Source of the DNA: Zea mays | Taxonomy: Eukaryota > Streptophyta > Magnoliopsida > Poales > Poaceae | Length of the DNA stretch: 64,000 nt | Direction of reading: 5' to 3' | NCBI RefSeq assembly: GCF_902167145.1 | Contig: NC_050104.1 | Location: 8,206,001 to 8,270,000, forward strand | Shown here: piece after piece, positions 22,082 to 35,122 of the stretch | Position numbering within the stretch: the stretch's first letter is position 1 | How the letters are laid out: each line of letters opens with the position of its first letter | Made by a program: the position numbers and the translations under genes | Notes under the pieces: model-generated | Database searches by the model: none | What the model saw: the letters and a program-made list of their open reading frames with translations, nothing else | Told to the model about the DNA's origin: nothing

Positions 22082-25000
22082 ATTCGATCATTTACAAGGT
22101 TCAAAGAAAGGGTGGACTGCAGGTAAGCACTAATTAAAACCTCTGCATTTCCGTGATTCAAAAACAAGGGCGTACGTAGCCCATTGTAGATTCCAGCCGA
22201 GAAGATTAAGGAATTGTGACAGCAACCATGTTACTTGCTAAATTTTGCCTATATCTACTCCAAAACTGGAGGCATTCATCGAAAGCTAGCAAGAGTATTT
22301 CATCCTTAGTGAACTGAGAGATGTTCTATCGCTCCGCGCCTTATTTACTTATTCAGTCTAAATACGCTCCTTCGGGCATAATAAGCAGAGTCTGGGAGTT
22401 ATAGAAAGTAGGTCAAGTAGTGAAGAAGTTGGGTCTTGGGTAAGCATGTTGGACTAGATAGAAAGACGCATTACTTCGGACTTGGGTAACTCTTGACGCC
22501 GATATAGATGTGTTTTCTTTTTGCCTATAAGAAATCCTCCTTTATGTATGACTGGGCTTGTGAGAAGTGGTCTAATACTATCTATTCAGATATGTCTCTT
22601 CTTATCTTATGGATAAGCTAGGGAGGGCATAGGTAATTGCTTGGGGGGGGCTAGTCAATGAAGAATTGAGTATCTAATAATAATTTCTTGTGGGCAAGAG
22701 TAGGGTTGACTTGGTAGGTAGAACTATTCTTATGGCTAAGAAGCTAGGCCGATATGCTCATACTAAGTGCTGTAATCTCTCATTCATGCGCATTAAGGAA
22801 ATTGTAAAGAAGAAAGTAAAACGCTCTACGCCTCGTCGAATAAGAGTGTTTCCGGATCATATCTATTCTTCTCGGGTACTCTTTCTTAATGAGAAAATCA
22901 TAACTTGATCCGATCTTTATGTCGCACAGTGGTGTCCCAGGCTAGGGCTGCAGGTCCAGCATAAGAATCTAAACTAAAAAAGTATGTTTACGTGGTCCAT
23001 AAATAATGGTGACAGAAATCCCTCCTACTGCGCCTCAACTTGGACTGGAGCTTTCGGGTCTCTAGGTATTGAATTAAAGAACGGGTTTAGCTTTGCTTTG
23101 GGGGGAGTCCTGGTGGGGAGATATGCTAGCAGGTAATGGCTCAGCTTCTACTTAAAAAGCGTTTTAAGCGGGTTTCCCTATTTATTTGCGGGTCTCTCGT
23201 ACAAGATTCTATCAGTTACAGCGGATTCAAGGGATGGAGCCAGATCTACTATCCGCTTGATGTCCCTAAGCTGATAATTGCCCGAGCCTATTTGTTTTTT
23301 TCCGGGGAGGGGCACATAGCGATAGATACTTTAGAAACCTATCACTAAGAATAAGAAGCGGGCTCACTGAAAACCAAACTGTTCGTATTTCTTTAAAACG
23401 CTGCTGCCCTAGCCGGGGGTCTGTCTATAGAAGAAGGGAATCAATAGGAAGGAGTCTAGCCCGAGTGAAGGGTTGATTCAACCAAAGCAAGAAACAACCC
23501 TATCTTCTGAGTGAAGGGACAACCCAATCATTCCTAAGTACCAGAGCCATGGCGCGGAGTACCATTACATTACCGACACTTTTCTTTGAATCACTTCTTT
23601 GATCATTAAGATCCTGTTCCCCGAGCAACCCGATCCGATATTCCTTAACTGCTATCTTTCCTTGCTTTTAAATAAACAACTACTTCATTTCAATTCATTT
23701 GCAAGACCAGGCTTGCTCTCCGAGGTGGCATCCCCTCCTAAGCGAAATACTAGAGTAGAGGGCTTCCCGTCTTTACTTGCTTCTGGTTGATGACAGCTAC
23801 ATCCTTAGCTGGTTTGACAACCCTTGCTAGCTTCTTACTTTCTTACTTCCTCGCTCGCGCTTGGGGTTCCCCCTAATCCGAGTGTTCTTCCAAAACAGCT
23901 ATCCACCGACTAATACTTACCTGCCTCCTTACCCGCTTTCCAAAAACCCTATCTGTCATTGCATTGCCGTGGTTTCGCACCTCCTACGACAATACTTGCT
24001 TAAATAAATTCTCTAGGGAAGTAGGGCTTCAAGGAAGTAGACAACCACTTATCGTTATCGGGGAGGATGGATGGTTGTCCCTTCTTCTCAATAGAATCCG
24101 ATAGACAAGAATCGAAAGCAGCTAATTTATTCCTCAAGTAAGTCAGTTGATGATTCAATTCCTTCAAGGCAAGAGTGGGGCATCTAGATCGATTCGTTTT
24201 CCGGTTGTTATACCGCGAATAGAAAGAATTCTGATTATCTGTTGAGGCAAGCTATTCATCATTAACAGGAAAGATCCCAAAGCTGTTATTGCTAACATGG
24301 GATAGCCTGACTCTACGCTACAATCTCTATTTTCTTATGATATTGAATCTGGCTTCTATTATTCAATCTCTAGTTACCGTGGGAAAAGAAAGAGACAAGA
24401 GCTCTTAGTCCGACAAGACAAGAGAGGATATGCCTCCAAAAGCTTCTTCAATAGCAGTGGATTGAATTCATCTGCACACTGATAATTCACCAAAAACAAG
24501 AGGAAAGAGAGCAGTGGATGATTTAACACTAAGCCAATCTTGAACAGCAGAGGGTTCATCTCTATCTTTAGACTTGGGATGGGAAAAACTTCAGTTGTTG
24601 GTTGGATTACTGGCTGAAACAATAGACCTGTTGGTTAGAAAAGCCATTATTTCACAACTGTTAAGGATTACTTCAGGAGGACCTATTAATAGTGCTTTGA
24701 TCCCTGCTTAGTGTTTTCAAAAGATAGTTGGAAAGGTAGGTCTATTTCTTCTTTATCTTTGTAGATCAACCTAGCTTTGTACATGCTATTGCTTCTACAA
24801 TTCACAAGAGTCATTTCTCCCCAAAAATAAATAAGGTTCACTCCAGGTTCTTAATAGGCAGTAGGCCCCTAAGTCAAAACTACCATAACTTCTTTCTTAC
24901 AATCTGATTACTATTTGATCGAGAGATAGGCACATTTCTCCATGATATAAACTATCCAATCCACCTCTTCTATTATGAAATATAAACCAGACATCGTCGG

Positions 25001-26018
25001 CGTAAGAACAAGACGGATACTTCTCCTCCACCCTTGGAACGAGTAGTAGCTTCTAGTTTCGCAGGAATGACTAGAACGCTCAGATATGGAATTCTTTTAG
25101 GCTAGCTCCGGGCTTGCTGTTACAAGCGATTCGAATAGTTTTCCTGTGCTAGTTGTGTTGTACAGTACTATACTACAACTACATTTCTTTCCTATTGCTT
25201 ACCCGGTCTTATAGCTCTACTTTTGAAACCGAACGAGTATTGCTAGTTGTTACAAACAAACCCACCAAGCTATCTCATCCTCCTCCCCCGGGTTTCCTTC
25301 CCGCGACCTGTGCTAGTAGTATGTCTCCGTTGCTATTTACTTTCTCGAATAGACTAGTTGGACAGCTATCTACGCATTTACCAGTGCTACTTTAACGAAT
25401 CGGGTAGTTGGACAGCAGGAACTCTTTTTTCTTACTACTCGTCCAGTACTAGCATCCTTTGCCTTCTCTATCATTCCAGAGCTTCTCAGCAGACAATCTC
25501 AGCCCCCTAGTTTAAGTCTACGTCCTCAGGGGCGCCCTTTACTTGGTTGAGATCTAACCACCTTATGATAGCACCCCAATATTGACGATCATAGATCCAG
25601 GCGGGCCCCCCTACCCAGAGACATTATAGCTCATCGGTCTATCAAGATAATAAAATTCATTAATTAAATTCCTGAGGAGAAAAGCTTTGTCTGGGCTCAA
25701 ATTCCAATACCATTGATCGAGGATAGGGTTTTGAAGGAGGAGATGCAAGAGGGGTCACCATTGTTTACTTTTCATGCCTACTTGCTGGCGGAAGCGAGTT
25801 ACGGCTTTGCTTCTTTCGTGATTCACTTGGAATTCACTTTCTTTCTTTGCATTCAATTCTAACTTTGGGATTCCAGAACATTCAAGAAAGAAGGTCAAAG
25901 GACTCAGGCTTTAATGCCAAAGTACTGGGCAGAGCGTACTTACCTACTTAGACAAGAGGGATACTTATAGATCTCTATGAGCGTAAGGCAAAGTGGGCAA
26001 GACTACTTCCACAACTAC
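22082..26018. other. Mitochondrial intergenic DNA
   Basis: About 3.9 kb. Small open frames occur (for example 22690-22908, basic, 72 codons) but I recognise none of them. No tRNA seen. Confidence 0.5.
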
Positions 26019-26144
26019 ATTTTCGCCATTTTTGTTATAGCCCTTGCGGCTGCTGAAGCAGCTATTGGACTATCCATTCTTTCTTCCATCCATCGTAACA
26101 GGAAATCAACTCGTATCAATCAATCCAATTTTTGGAATAATTAG
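26019..26144 (+). pseudogene. ndhE: Plastid ndhE fragment (NADH dehydrogenase subunit 4L)
   Basis: The last ~41 codons of plastid ndhE ([19 protein letters not shown], then [13 protein letters not shown]) end with the natural stop. The AT-rich sequence to about 26440 looks like the plastid spacer that follows ndhE. The 5' part of the gene is missing. This is plastid DNA that entered the mitochondrial genome before the block moved to the nucleus. Confidence 0.85.
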
Positions 26145-28214
26145 ACATAGAATCCCCTAAACAAAGGGGCATATATAATAATAAGAAACATTAAGATGAA
26201 TAGAAATAAAATCTTATTTTCTTATTAGTGTTTAATAATATCCTTTTTTAGTAGGTTATTTCATAGTATTGTTTTTTACTTATTGAATATTGCATTTTTG
26301 CAATTCATTGATATTGCAATAATTTATATTGAAAAGATGATAGCTAATTTATTGGCTAATTCGAATTAGTATGTAGAATTCGTATAATTATAACTGTTGA
26401 AGCCTTAAATTCAAGTCTCTTGGCTTTCTAAGATCAGAGGAGGAAAAGAATGAAGGTGTGGGCGGGAAGGAGGAGGCAAGGCCCCCTCAATGTGTATTCG
26501 ACTACTCATTACGGAACCACCGATTGATCCGATTAGACTTCCCGCGGGGTAGCACGAGGAACTTGCTGAATCAACTCCTTGGAATCGGAGGCCTGACTGA
26601 GGGTCAATCCTATGGTAACCTCAACCTAGGAATGCCTGTTTCACTTCCTTGACAGAGCCAACTGAGATGCTCTGTCTCGATGTTGACCTAACATGGATTG
26701 ATTAGAAATTCTGAAGGGTCTCATCCTGATCTCGCAAAGGATCAGCAATAGCTGTGTGTACTCGAGGACTCTTAGGGAAAGAAAAGCACTTTTCTCTCTC
26801 AGCAGTTAGACCGGCTATGGGCGGGTTGGTTATATACTGCGCCTTCCTTCTTTCGAACCTTTTGGTATGTATTGCCCCAGAATAGAATAGATCAGATCCA
26901 CCGGACCAGAAACTCAATTCCGCACTGTTGCTGAGTCGTCGGGCTTATCCACCTCAGGGATTCATGGAATTTCCGTTTTTGAATTGCGTTGGGGGAAATC
27001 TACCAAAGCTAGGCAGATAGATAGACTCCTTTCCCGCTGCTAAGGGAGAGCAAGAAACTAAATCACATGATTTTTCACCAGCGCCCTTTTTTTTGCGGGT
27101 ACTAAGAGTCCTCTCACTACCAACCAGCAGACATCATCATCTGGCTGGGTCTTGCCGGTATCAACAACGAGAAAGAAGAACCAAATGGAAACAGCAACTA
27201 ACTATGGCTCTTGGCCCAGACAACGTCCTAGGCGTAGGGGAGATCAAAACAAGAAGTCACGCCTAGACGACGACGCCCGTCCTGGGCTGCAGTAAGTAGA
27301 TCGAGAGGTTGTTCCGCCCCTTGTCCCCGAAGATGGGTAATATGTTCTCATACAATGTTGCTCCAACTTTTTTCTAGAGGGCCTAGCTGGCGAGCGATCC
27401 CAGTCCGCGGCAGAGAACAAGACAGCAAGCGAGCGTACCTTTGTTCGCTTCTTTTCCACCAAGCACAGAAGTTTAAGGAGAACTGTAGGTCGGTGGCTAC
27501 CTAAGGAAACTCCGATTCGATCCGCCCCCCGGCTGGGAGGCATCTACCTCATCCCGATCACAAGGAGAGGTTCACCATGATGGGGGGGTCAGGTACTTGA
27601 ATTCTTTTCGTTCCGGAAAGAATTCAATGCATAGGGGACCATCCTTTTTTTTGCGGCATGCTCTCTGATTTACGGATTCGCAGGGGGCCGAGGGCCAACC
27701 TTAGTTGACTGACAATGACAAAGGCTTGCGAAACAAAGTAGCGCCTTTGAAATGGAATCTTAATTAAGTAGTCGTCTATCAGTGGTGCGAAGCAGCTTTG
27801 CCCCGGGGAGCGAAAGGTTATACCTTTGTAAGCGAACAACGGTTCTTCTATGTAGGGTATTCCTCCTTTACTCTCTTAATTAACGTCGAGCTAAGTGACT
27901 TTGTGTAGCGTAGTAGAATGAAGGCTACGTACGCACCGACACTCTCTTATCCCTAAGCCTCTTCTCTAACTCGCTCGCCTACAAAAAATAGTAGGCGAGG
28001 CACTCAGCCGCTGACTTTGACTGTACTGTAGTGTAGTGTAGTATACTTTCGTCGCCTTTTCTTTTAGAACCCTTTCTCATGTTCTTTCATTCATCAAGTA
28101 GGCGAACCGTCAGGTCCTTAGTAGCGTTGACAAAGAAGAAGAGCCAAAAAGAAAGCTAGAATTTCCATTCCAATAGTGAGACCAGCTTGACAAGCTACCT
28201 TTCGGGTGCGAAGA
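26145..28214. other. Plastid-type spacer, then mitochondrial intergenic DNA
   Basis: To about 26440 very AT-rich, plausibly plastid spacer. The rest is mitochondrial spacer with no gene recognised. Confidence 0.45.
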
Positions 28215-28406
28215 TCATTTTTTATGACTTCCACTTCTCGATCCCGGCCCGGAAAAGTGACCGACCCAATGAAAGAAAGGGTTTATGAGCCCTAGCCCTG
28301 TAAGCCCACACCTGTGTAGAGTAGATCGTTCAACACCTGCGGCACAAACCCATTTTTGACCAATTGGTCCGTATATCATAGGCGACCGAACGGCCGCCCC
28401 CCCCGT
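28215..28406 (-). other. Start of the trans-spliced intron after nad1 exon 1
   Basis: Sequence directly downstream of nad1 exon 1 on the minus strand. In plants this is the 5' half of a trans-spliced group II intron. Its frame stays open by chance for some 60 codons. The 3' half is not in the window. Confidence 0.5.
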
Positions 28407-28793
28407 CTTACTAGACCAACCTGCTATAATTATTCCATAAACACCTAGCGAAGATATGGCAAACAAATAAAGTAGCCCTATGTTCGGATCTGACAATACC
28501 ATACCATAATCAAAAGGTACAACGACCCAAGCGACCAGACTTAACATAAATGTAGCCACTGGAGCCATTCTAAAAAGGGAGAAATTAGCACTACTTGGTG
28601 AAATAGGTTCTTTTAGAATCAATTTAAAACCATCTGCTAGAGGTTGTAACAATCCGAACGATCCCACTACATCAGGACCCTTTCGACGTTGCACAAAAGC
28701 CATTACTTTACGTTCAGCTAGCACTAAAAAGGCTACTCCTAGTAGAAGTGGTAGAATTAAACAAAGTATTTCCGCTGGAACAGCTATGTACGT
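28407..28793 (-). pseudogene. nad1: nad1 exon 1 (NADH dehydrogenase subunit 1)
   Basis: N-terminal part of complex I subunit 1 ([55 protein letters not shown]). The true start is the ACG at 28793-28791, which RNA editing turns into AUG in plant mitochondria. The in-frame ATG at 28811 is an upstream codon, not the start. Exon length of about 387 bp is as in other plants. Exons 2-5 are absent, so the copy is a fragment. Confidence 0.9.
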
Positions 28794-30011
28794 TTTCGAT
28801 TTTCTATTCACTCATGATCGGGCCTGACCTGGTCGACCCGATCAAACTATTGAACTTATGATCTGGCCTGGTTGACCCAATCATGATATTGAAGGATGGG
28901 ACCTTTTCTCGATAAACTTCGGATCCCGAGAAGTTTTGAAGATGGTGCTCCTGTTACGTTACTTCGAATGGAATCCTCACTTGACTAAGCATAAGCGAAA
29001 AACGTGGCTGAGAGTAAGCAATCCCCTTTCCTAGTGGTTGAGTCATGATCAGAAATATTGCGAAAGAAAGTGAAATGTCCTATCGTCGTCCCAATTTGGG
29101 TAATCCACGATGTCTTCATTTTATGTACCCATCTTTACTCGTTTTCGGTGTATCGATAGTTCGTTGTACTACACTTTGAACTAACCTAGAGTAGAGGCCG
29201 TGTTTAGGAAAAAATCGATATCAGTGAAGTAATCCCGGAACTCTAGAAATCGTGAAGAATTTCTTCCATTTTGTTCAATATCGCGAATATAGCGGAAAAG
29301 GGCCCCCTCTAGAACATTCCTTTGAATGGAATTGTTCATTGGGTTCGACTTGTTGTTCGAAAAAATCGAAAGCAGTCTCTCGTATGTTATTGTAAGGTGA
29401 TTCATTCATAATATTTATTATGTGCGGTTTCAAGATGCTAAAAAAGTATATTTTGTAATCGGCTTTTGAGCTCCATTATGTGTACTTCATCAATTTAGGA
29501 ATTATGGACTTGGCGGTAGTGGTCAATACTAACTGCATCGTCTAAATGCTCCCTGACCAAGTTAGCGTACTCGCCAGGGTTGAGTTGAGGGCCCGTGCGC
29601 TAATTGGGCTTCGAGGTTGGCTTGGCTATACGCGAAAAAAGCTCGCTTTCTACTGATCTGCGGCCTGTTCTGTCCTAAACAGTTCCTGAATGTTATTTGT
29701 TTCATAGGAAGATTCCAAAAGCACATTGATGCCGAAAGAATCTTCGGAACCGGTGGAGAGGCTATTCTGATTGAAGGCTAGACAAATAACATGACTGAGG
29801 TATGTAAATCAAACCAGTGAAATAGCTTTATAATATTAGATAGATATAGAATATCAAAAGCAAAAGCCTGATAATGGGTTTCAAACACGAAAGAAGAAAA
29901 GAAAAAAAGAAAATTATAGCTTTCTTTTTTTTTGGTGCGTGCTTTTCGCCTGCCTTCCCGACCACGGATAGGCTACGGGGCTTTGCACTTCGGCCCCTGT
30001 GAATACCACAT
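28794..30011. other. Mitochondrial intergenic DNA
   Basis: No gene recognised. A 74-codon frame on the minus strand (29181-29405) has no motif I know. Confidence 0.5.
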
Positions 30012-30085
30012 CAAGGTGACAGGATTTGAACCTATGGCCCTCTGTACCCAAAACAGATGCGCTGACCAAACTGCGCTACACCTCG
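30012..30085 (-). tRNA. trnP: tRNA-Pro (UGG)
   Basis: 74 nt on the minus strand. The acceptor CGAGGTG pairs with CACCTTG, the anticodon loop is TTTTGGG (TGG), and the T-arm is ATAGGTTCAAATCCTGT. It matches the native mitochondrial proline tRNA. Confidence 0.9.
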
Positions 30086-30260
30086 TCTCCCCCCCCCCGA
30101 AACATATGGTATGGATCTACCCGATCGAAAAAGACTCGAACCGCAGTCGCCCACCCCGCGGCACAGGGAGGCGAGAACCACCGCTTTTAGGAAATAAGCC
30201 TACAATTTTATTTGATTCTCGTCTCGTTTCACTTGCATTTTCTTTCGGAATAACTTGATC

Positions 30261-30352
30261 GTTCTGAGAGTGGAATCGAACCACTCACTCCGGAAGGATT
30301 TAGAGTCCAAAGGGCCCAGCGAAAGAAGTCCCACGCCAGCAGCCTGCCAGAA
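30261..30352 (-). tRNA. tRNA-like sequence, possibly a degenerate tRNA
   Basis: On the minus strand a T-arm (AGTGGTTCGATTCCACT), an anticodon-like stem-loop (GGACTCTAAATCC) and ends that pair (GTTCTG with CAGAAC) span ~92 nt. The D-arm region is too long and does not fold well. If the loop is read normally the anticodon would be CTA. The second half resembles tRNA-Phe. I regard it as a tRNA remnant. Confidence 0.35.
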
Positions 30353-32136
30353 CCATTAATACAGGGTTTGATCCACTGAACACCCACACAATCTCGATTT
30401 GACAAATCATCGCCATCTCTTTGGACATGCATGTGTTAAGCAAATGGACTGAACTGAATGAAGAGTGATGTCACATCGCATTTTCGATCTTAGGCGAACG
30501 ATGGGTTACCGGGTCTACGACCTTGCAAGGCACTACTGTAGACCTCTTTGGGCCAGACGCTTTCTCAATCAAAAATGGAAAGAAGGAGTGAGTCTATCAC
30601 CTACGTCATTTCTCAAGCAAAAATGGAAGCATTAAGTCATCGTTCCGTCATACAACATCTAAGGTCATCCCTTACGACTTCCCTACATCACCCTTCTAAG
30701 CTCCTTTGCCCTATGACAAAAGTCTACTTTGAATGAATGATCATTTTACGGTTCGATTCCGGCTCGTGACATGAAGAAGAAGTCCCAAACAGGGATCAGA
30801 TGAGTTTGCACAGTGTTACTTTTTGTTCTTCGTTGACGGAAAATCAAACGGTTCCCGGTCTTTTCAGAAGACTATGCTTACTTTCTTTTCTCTTACCGGT
30901 CTTTTCAATCAAGGAAATGTATTCCGTTCCTCGAATCGGGACTTTCTTTGTCGAGGATCTCTGGTACTCCATCGAGTTTCCGTTTCTTCTTCTAATGGCT
31001 GTGTCCGTCTAAGGTGGCTGGCTATTTGAGCGATTTAAGTATCGCGGTTGTCTTGAGCTCTGGATTGATGGACGGGGCTGGGTTCAATTTCAACTCGGAG
31101 ATAGCCGGGTCTATAGCTATAGTAAGAGCCGCTTTGTGAACAGCATCGGATAACATAGCAAGGGTAGCCGCAATAGAGCAATTATGCCTTAAGCCCAAAA
31201 CTCTTCCTTTCGGGGAAGGAAGAAAAGACTTTTCTTATTCCAAGCCAGCTACGGGACAAGTGAAACGGACAGTTAGTTCAGTGAGGACAGCAGTTCCAGC
31301 AAAGACAGTGGAATGGTAAAGCTGTTCATTCTCAACGGGAAAGGATTTCTCTATTGCAACGGGGCTAGTTTCAACAAGGTGAGCAAAGCTAGATACTTAG
31401 GCTTGTCCAGTTGTTCCACCAACCCCTGCTCCCGACCCAGGTACATTCTTCTTGGCAGCTCAAGACCTTTCTTGTTCCTTGCTCCCGTGGATCGATACTA
31501 GTTACTTACCTTTAATCTTAGCTTAGTGTCTTTTACCTAACCTACTCGCTCGCTGAGCTTTTTTTATCTTGGTTATTGGCTTTTTTACTCAAGTTAGAGC
31601 TTTTCTTTCCTGGCTTTTTCACTCGAGTTGTTCGCTTGGCTTTAGCTCATTTTTTTGTCCATTTCTTCTCTTTACAGATCCCCTCGAAGTATCCAGAAGA
31701 ATGGCAATGCAAAATAATAGCAATAGTCGTCTCGTAGGTGCTGGTGAAAGAATAGCTTATGGGGCTGGAGTCAAAGGAGCTTTCATAGACATAGAAATCA
31801 TAATAGAAAGAGCAGGCCTGCGAGCAGCGAGTGCCCTTTGTAAGTTGCGAGCCTGCCTGTCAAACCATAGGCGCCTTACCGCCCCCCTTTCTTTTTTGAA
31901 TTAGAAAGAAGGGGATGAAAGACAAAGAAAGAGATCAGGTTATTTATGATCGGAGAAAAGGAAGGGGCGTGGTTGATGTGTCACTGGGAACCCGTAGGAA
32001 GGGGAGACGACCGGCCTCATTCACATCTGAAATCGCCAACATGAACACAAACGAAATCGTCGAATTTCGTATAGAAAGAAAAGGAACCACTTCTATTCTC
32101 TTCTCTTTTCTTAGGTATATGAAGAATTGCTTTTTG
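30353..32136. other. Mitochondrial intergenic DNA
   Basis: No gene recognised. An isolated T-arm-like motif (CGGTTCGATTCCG) at about 30740 has no tRNA around it. The frame at 31569-31904 shows no known family. Confidence 0.5.
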
Positions 32137-32208
32137 GTCCCTTTCGTCCAGTGGTTAGGACATCGTCTTTTCATGTCGAAGACACGGGTTCGATTCCCGT
32201 AAGGGATA
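32137..32208 (+). tRNA. trnE: tRNA-Glu (UUC)
   Basis: 72 nt. The acceptor GTCCCTT pairs with AAGGGAT, the D-arm is GTCCAGTGGTTAGGAC, the anticodon loop is TTTTCAT (TTC), and the T-arm is ACGGGTTCGATTCCCGT. Native mitochondrial type. Confidence 0.93.
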
Positions 32209-35048
32209 TTACTTCATCCTGGCCTTCAAATCGTTGGTGCTGATTATCATATAATCTCCTTGCTTTGGAGTGAAGAAAAGAAGTTCGATCAGTTCATTCA
32301 ATTAGGAAGCGTCAGACTAGGCCTTTCTTTCAACGAATGTCTCATTCTAATCTACCTACCCGGATCCCTTTGCTACTAAGCGAGCCAACTATCTATCGAC
32401 AGACCCATCAGCTTTGCACTTAACTAACCCATTTATTTCCAACAGTTTGACGCCCCATTCCTCGTTTTCCCACTTGTACTTCTATGCCTTGCCCCATAGA
32501 GAGGAGTCTTCTTTCTTCGGAAAAACGGCTGAATTCGATTAAGTATTCCCATAGAGAAAAAAGCCCACTAATAACTGGAGCTGGAGGTAGTAGCCCTTCC
32601 TCTTTGGTCTAGTTGACCGCAGCACCCATTGCCGAAAGCAGCTCATACGGGGGTATTTCCTTGGCCAACGCTTCTAGTAGGAGGCATATTCCTTTCTCCC
32701 GAGGGTGAGGTTTCTCACTTTTGCCTATGGCTGGCATAACCAAATCTAGAGCGGAGTGAGCCAATCCATTTGTAACCGTTTCAAAGTCTTCTGCGGCATC
32801 TTCTGGATCAGAATCTCCTGCTCAACCGAGAATGAATTCATTTTCATTGTATTATGTGGCAGTCCCACTACTTTCAACCATGGAAGCGAATCGATGATCC
32901 TGTCCAGAGTATCTTTATGAAGAATATCCTAGCCTAGTCATAGCTTTCTTTGTAAATGATCTCTCCTCTGCATCGCTGGAAAAGTTCTCAACCGGATTAT
33001 CGGAGAACAACCGCACTCAACCAAGAACTTCCCCTTCCCCCATTTCCCTGTCTTCGCTATTTTGCTTTTCTACTGCTTGCTCCCCGAGCTCCCTATCCGA
33101 GTAAGTCCTACCTTCCTGGTTGGCAAGTAGTAAACCCTACTTCCCTTTCAAATCCTTGATTTGATCATCTTCATTCCATGGTGGACGGAGGAAAACTAGT
33201 TACAAATGTTCTTTGCTCGTGATACTTTGAATTGAAAGAGGAACGCTTGCAACGATAGCCCTTGTCAAGCAAAGCATCCTAGTGTGAAAAAGCAAGAAAA
33301 TGCACTGACTGGCCCTGCCTTCAGCCGTACTCTCCTTTCATCTGGGTGGGTACTAGTTTGAAAGCAGGAACTCGGAAAGGAGGCACGGTTTTAGCAAGAA
33401 GCAAGGAATTCCAATTCATAGGAAAGCCAGCCCTTCGAAGAAAACGGAAGTGCTAGCAACGAAAGCAGCAGGGCCACGAATCGGATTAACAGATAGGGAT
33501 CAGGTTGTTGTTGAAGTTCAGTAAAGAGCAGGGCCAAGCCAAGCCGGATTAGCAGAAGAAAAAAAGAAAGAGAAGGGATACCCTTGCATCCCTTCTCTTT
33601 CCATTTTCAATATTACAGATTATCTAATCTTTGTTGCTGCTTAGGACTAGGCGAACATCAGATGAGATGAAAGCTAGTACTACCTCATACGATACGGTGA
33701 AGAAATTCTAATCTGCTCTAGAAAACCACTTTTCATGTTCCAGATATAGCACGTAGGTTGTGACTCCACATGGGGAGCTGAGGGACATAACATGATAATA
33801 GAAGGTCATCCTAGGTAGAGCTGTAGCACAGATCCACGGAGCGGGAGGTAAGAGGAAAAGAAAAGAATACCACCATAAAAGAAAATTGTGCCCTCTTGAG
33901 CCCTAAACCTAGGAGCAATGGTTTCTCTCCTTCCCAAACTGCAACCGCAACCAGTTCTAATTCAAACAGTGTGGTGGAGTTCAATCAGAAACTCTCCTTC
34001 ATCCCTCTTCAAATGCATTCCTCACTACGAGATTGAATATGTTTTCCCAGCCTCCCACCAGTAGGCGAATCCCTCCAACCAATGACTACACTACCTTGGT
34101 TATCCGCTTTCATGTCTTGGATTGAGCTTTCTAACTCTTATTATAGTTGGGTGGGCGGAAAGAAAGGACAAGATTCCTGCTTCGTTCAAAGTCCTAGTCC
34201 TGTCTCCTGATATCTCGCCCGCTATTTCTATCTCCGCTAAACCTAGTCACTTGGCTAGCTATACTTCTATAGGAACTATCTAAGTTATACTTTACTTGAC
34301 ATGACTGCCTATCCTGGAACTAAAAGTCTTAAATACGTCTCTCTTGGCTACCCGTGACTTGCGTTGACCTATCCCTACTACTTGGTTATTAGCTTACCAT
34401 TTTATACCTATTAGAAACCCTAGCTAGCTTGTAAACACCTATCTCGTGCTTTACTTCTATACTGACCTAAACGTGAACTGAACAATATGCCTACCTTTTT
34501 TATGTTTCTCAACAATAAGCATCCCGTGGTGACAACAAACCATATGCCAACAAACAACTCCTTAAAATGCTTATATGTATACAGCTTGGCCTTGCTATTC
34601 ACAAATGTCTATCAGCTTCTCCTGCTTCTATACTTGCCTATCTGTGACATGACCTATTCCTACTTGCTTTGTCAACTACTTTACGATACTTAACTTAACT
34701 TTACGATACTTTACTTTATCCCCAGACCTATAAACAATGGGTCTCAATTCGGGAGGAAGAACCGGTAAATTGTACATACGAATGTCAATCTTCATTTAAT
34801 ACACTGGTAGGGGTCGATCAGGCAAATCCCAAAGCCCCGAACTGCTCTACTGATCTTCTCTCTCTTCAGACTCACTGAACCAGACTCCTTTTGCACTGAG
34901 AACACAATTAAGAACCCTCCTTCTCACATCACAAGAAGGCAAACCTTGTACGTTGATCGAATCTTCTTTCGCATCCAGAAGAGAGGCTGTGGGCTATCCG
35001 AGAGAGTGGTTCAGGTGACTACCGGAGTCATTGATTAAGCAGGTCAGA
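32209..35048. other. Mitochondrial intergenic DNA
   Basis: About 2.8 kb with no gene recognised. A ~22 bp segment at about 34068 (containing CCCTCCAACCAATGACTAC) recurs at about 36943, a short dispersed mitochondrial repeat. Confidence 0.5.
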
Positions 35049-35122
35049 TGGGCTTAGTAGGGCTCGAACCTACAATATCACCGTTATGAGCGGTACGTTT
35101 CAACCAATTAAACTATAAGCCC
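35049..35122 (-). tRNA. trnI: tRNA-Ile (CAU)
   Basis: 74 nt on the minus strand. The acceptor GGGCTTA pairs with TAAGCCC, the anticodon loop is CTCATAA (CAT), and the T-arm is GTAGGTTCGAGCCCTAC. It matches the mitochondrial isoleucine tRNA whose C34 is modified to lysidine to read AUA. Confidence 0.92.

Noticed and set aside
22690..22908. Basic 72-codon frame in mitochondrial DNA
   Set aside because: No family recognised. The length is common by chance in this DNA.
28794..28811. ATG at 28811 as nad1 start
   Set aside because: Homology to NAD1 begins at the ACG codon (28793-28791), the known edited start; the six codons before it are upstream sequence.
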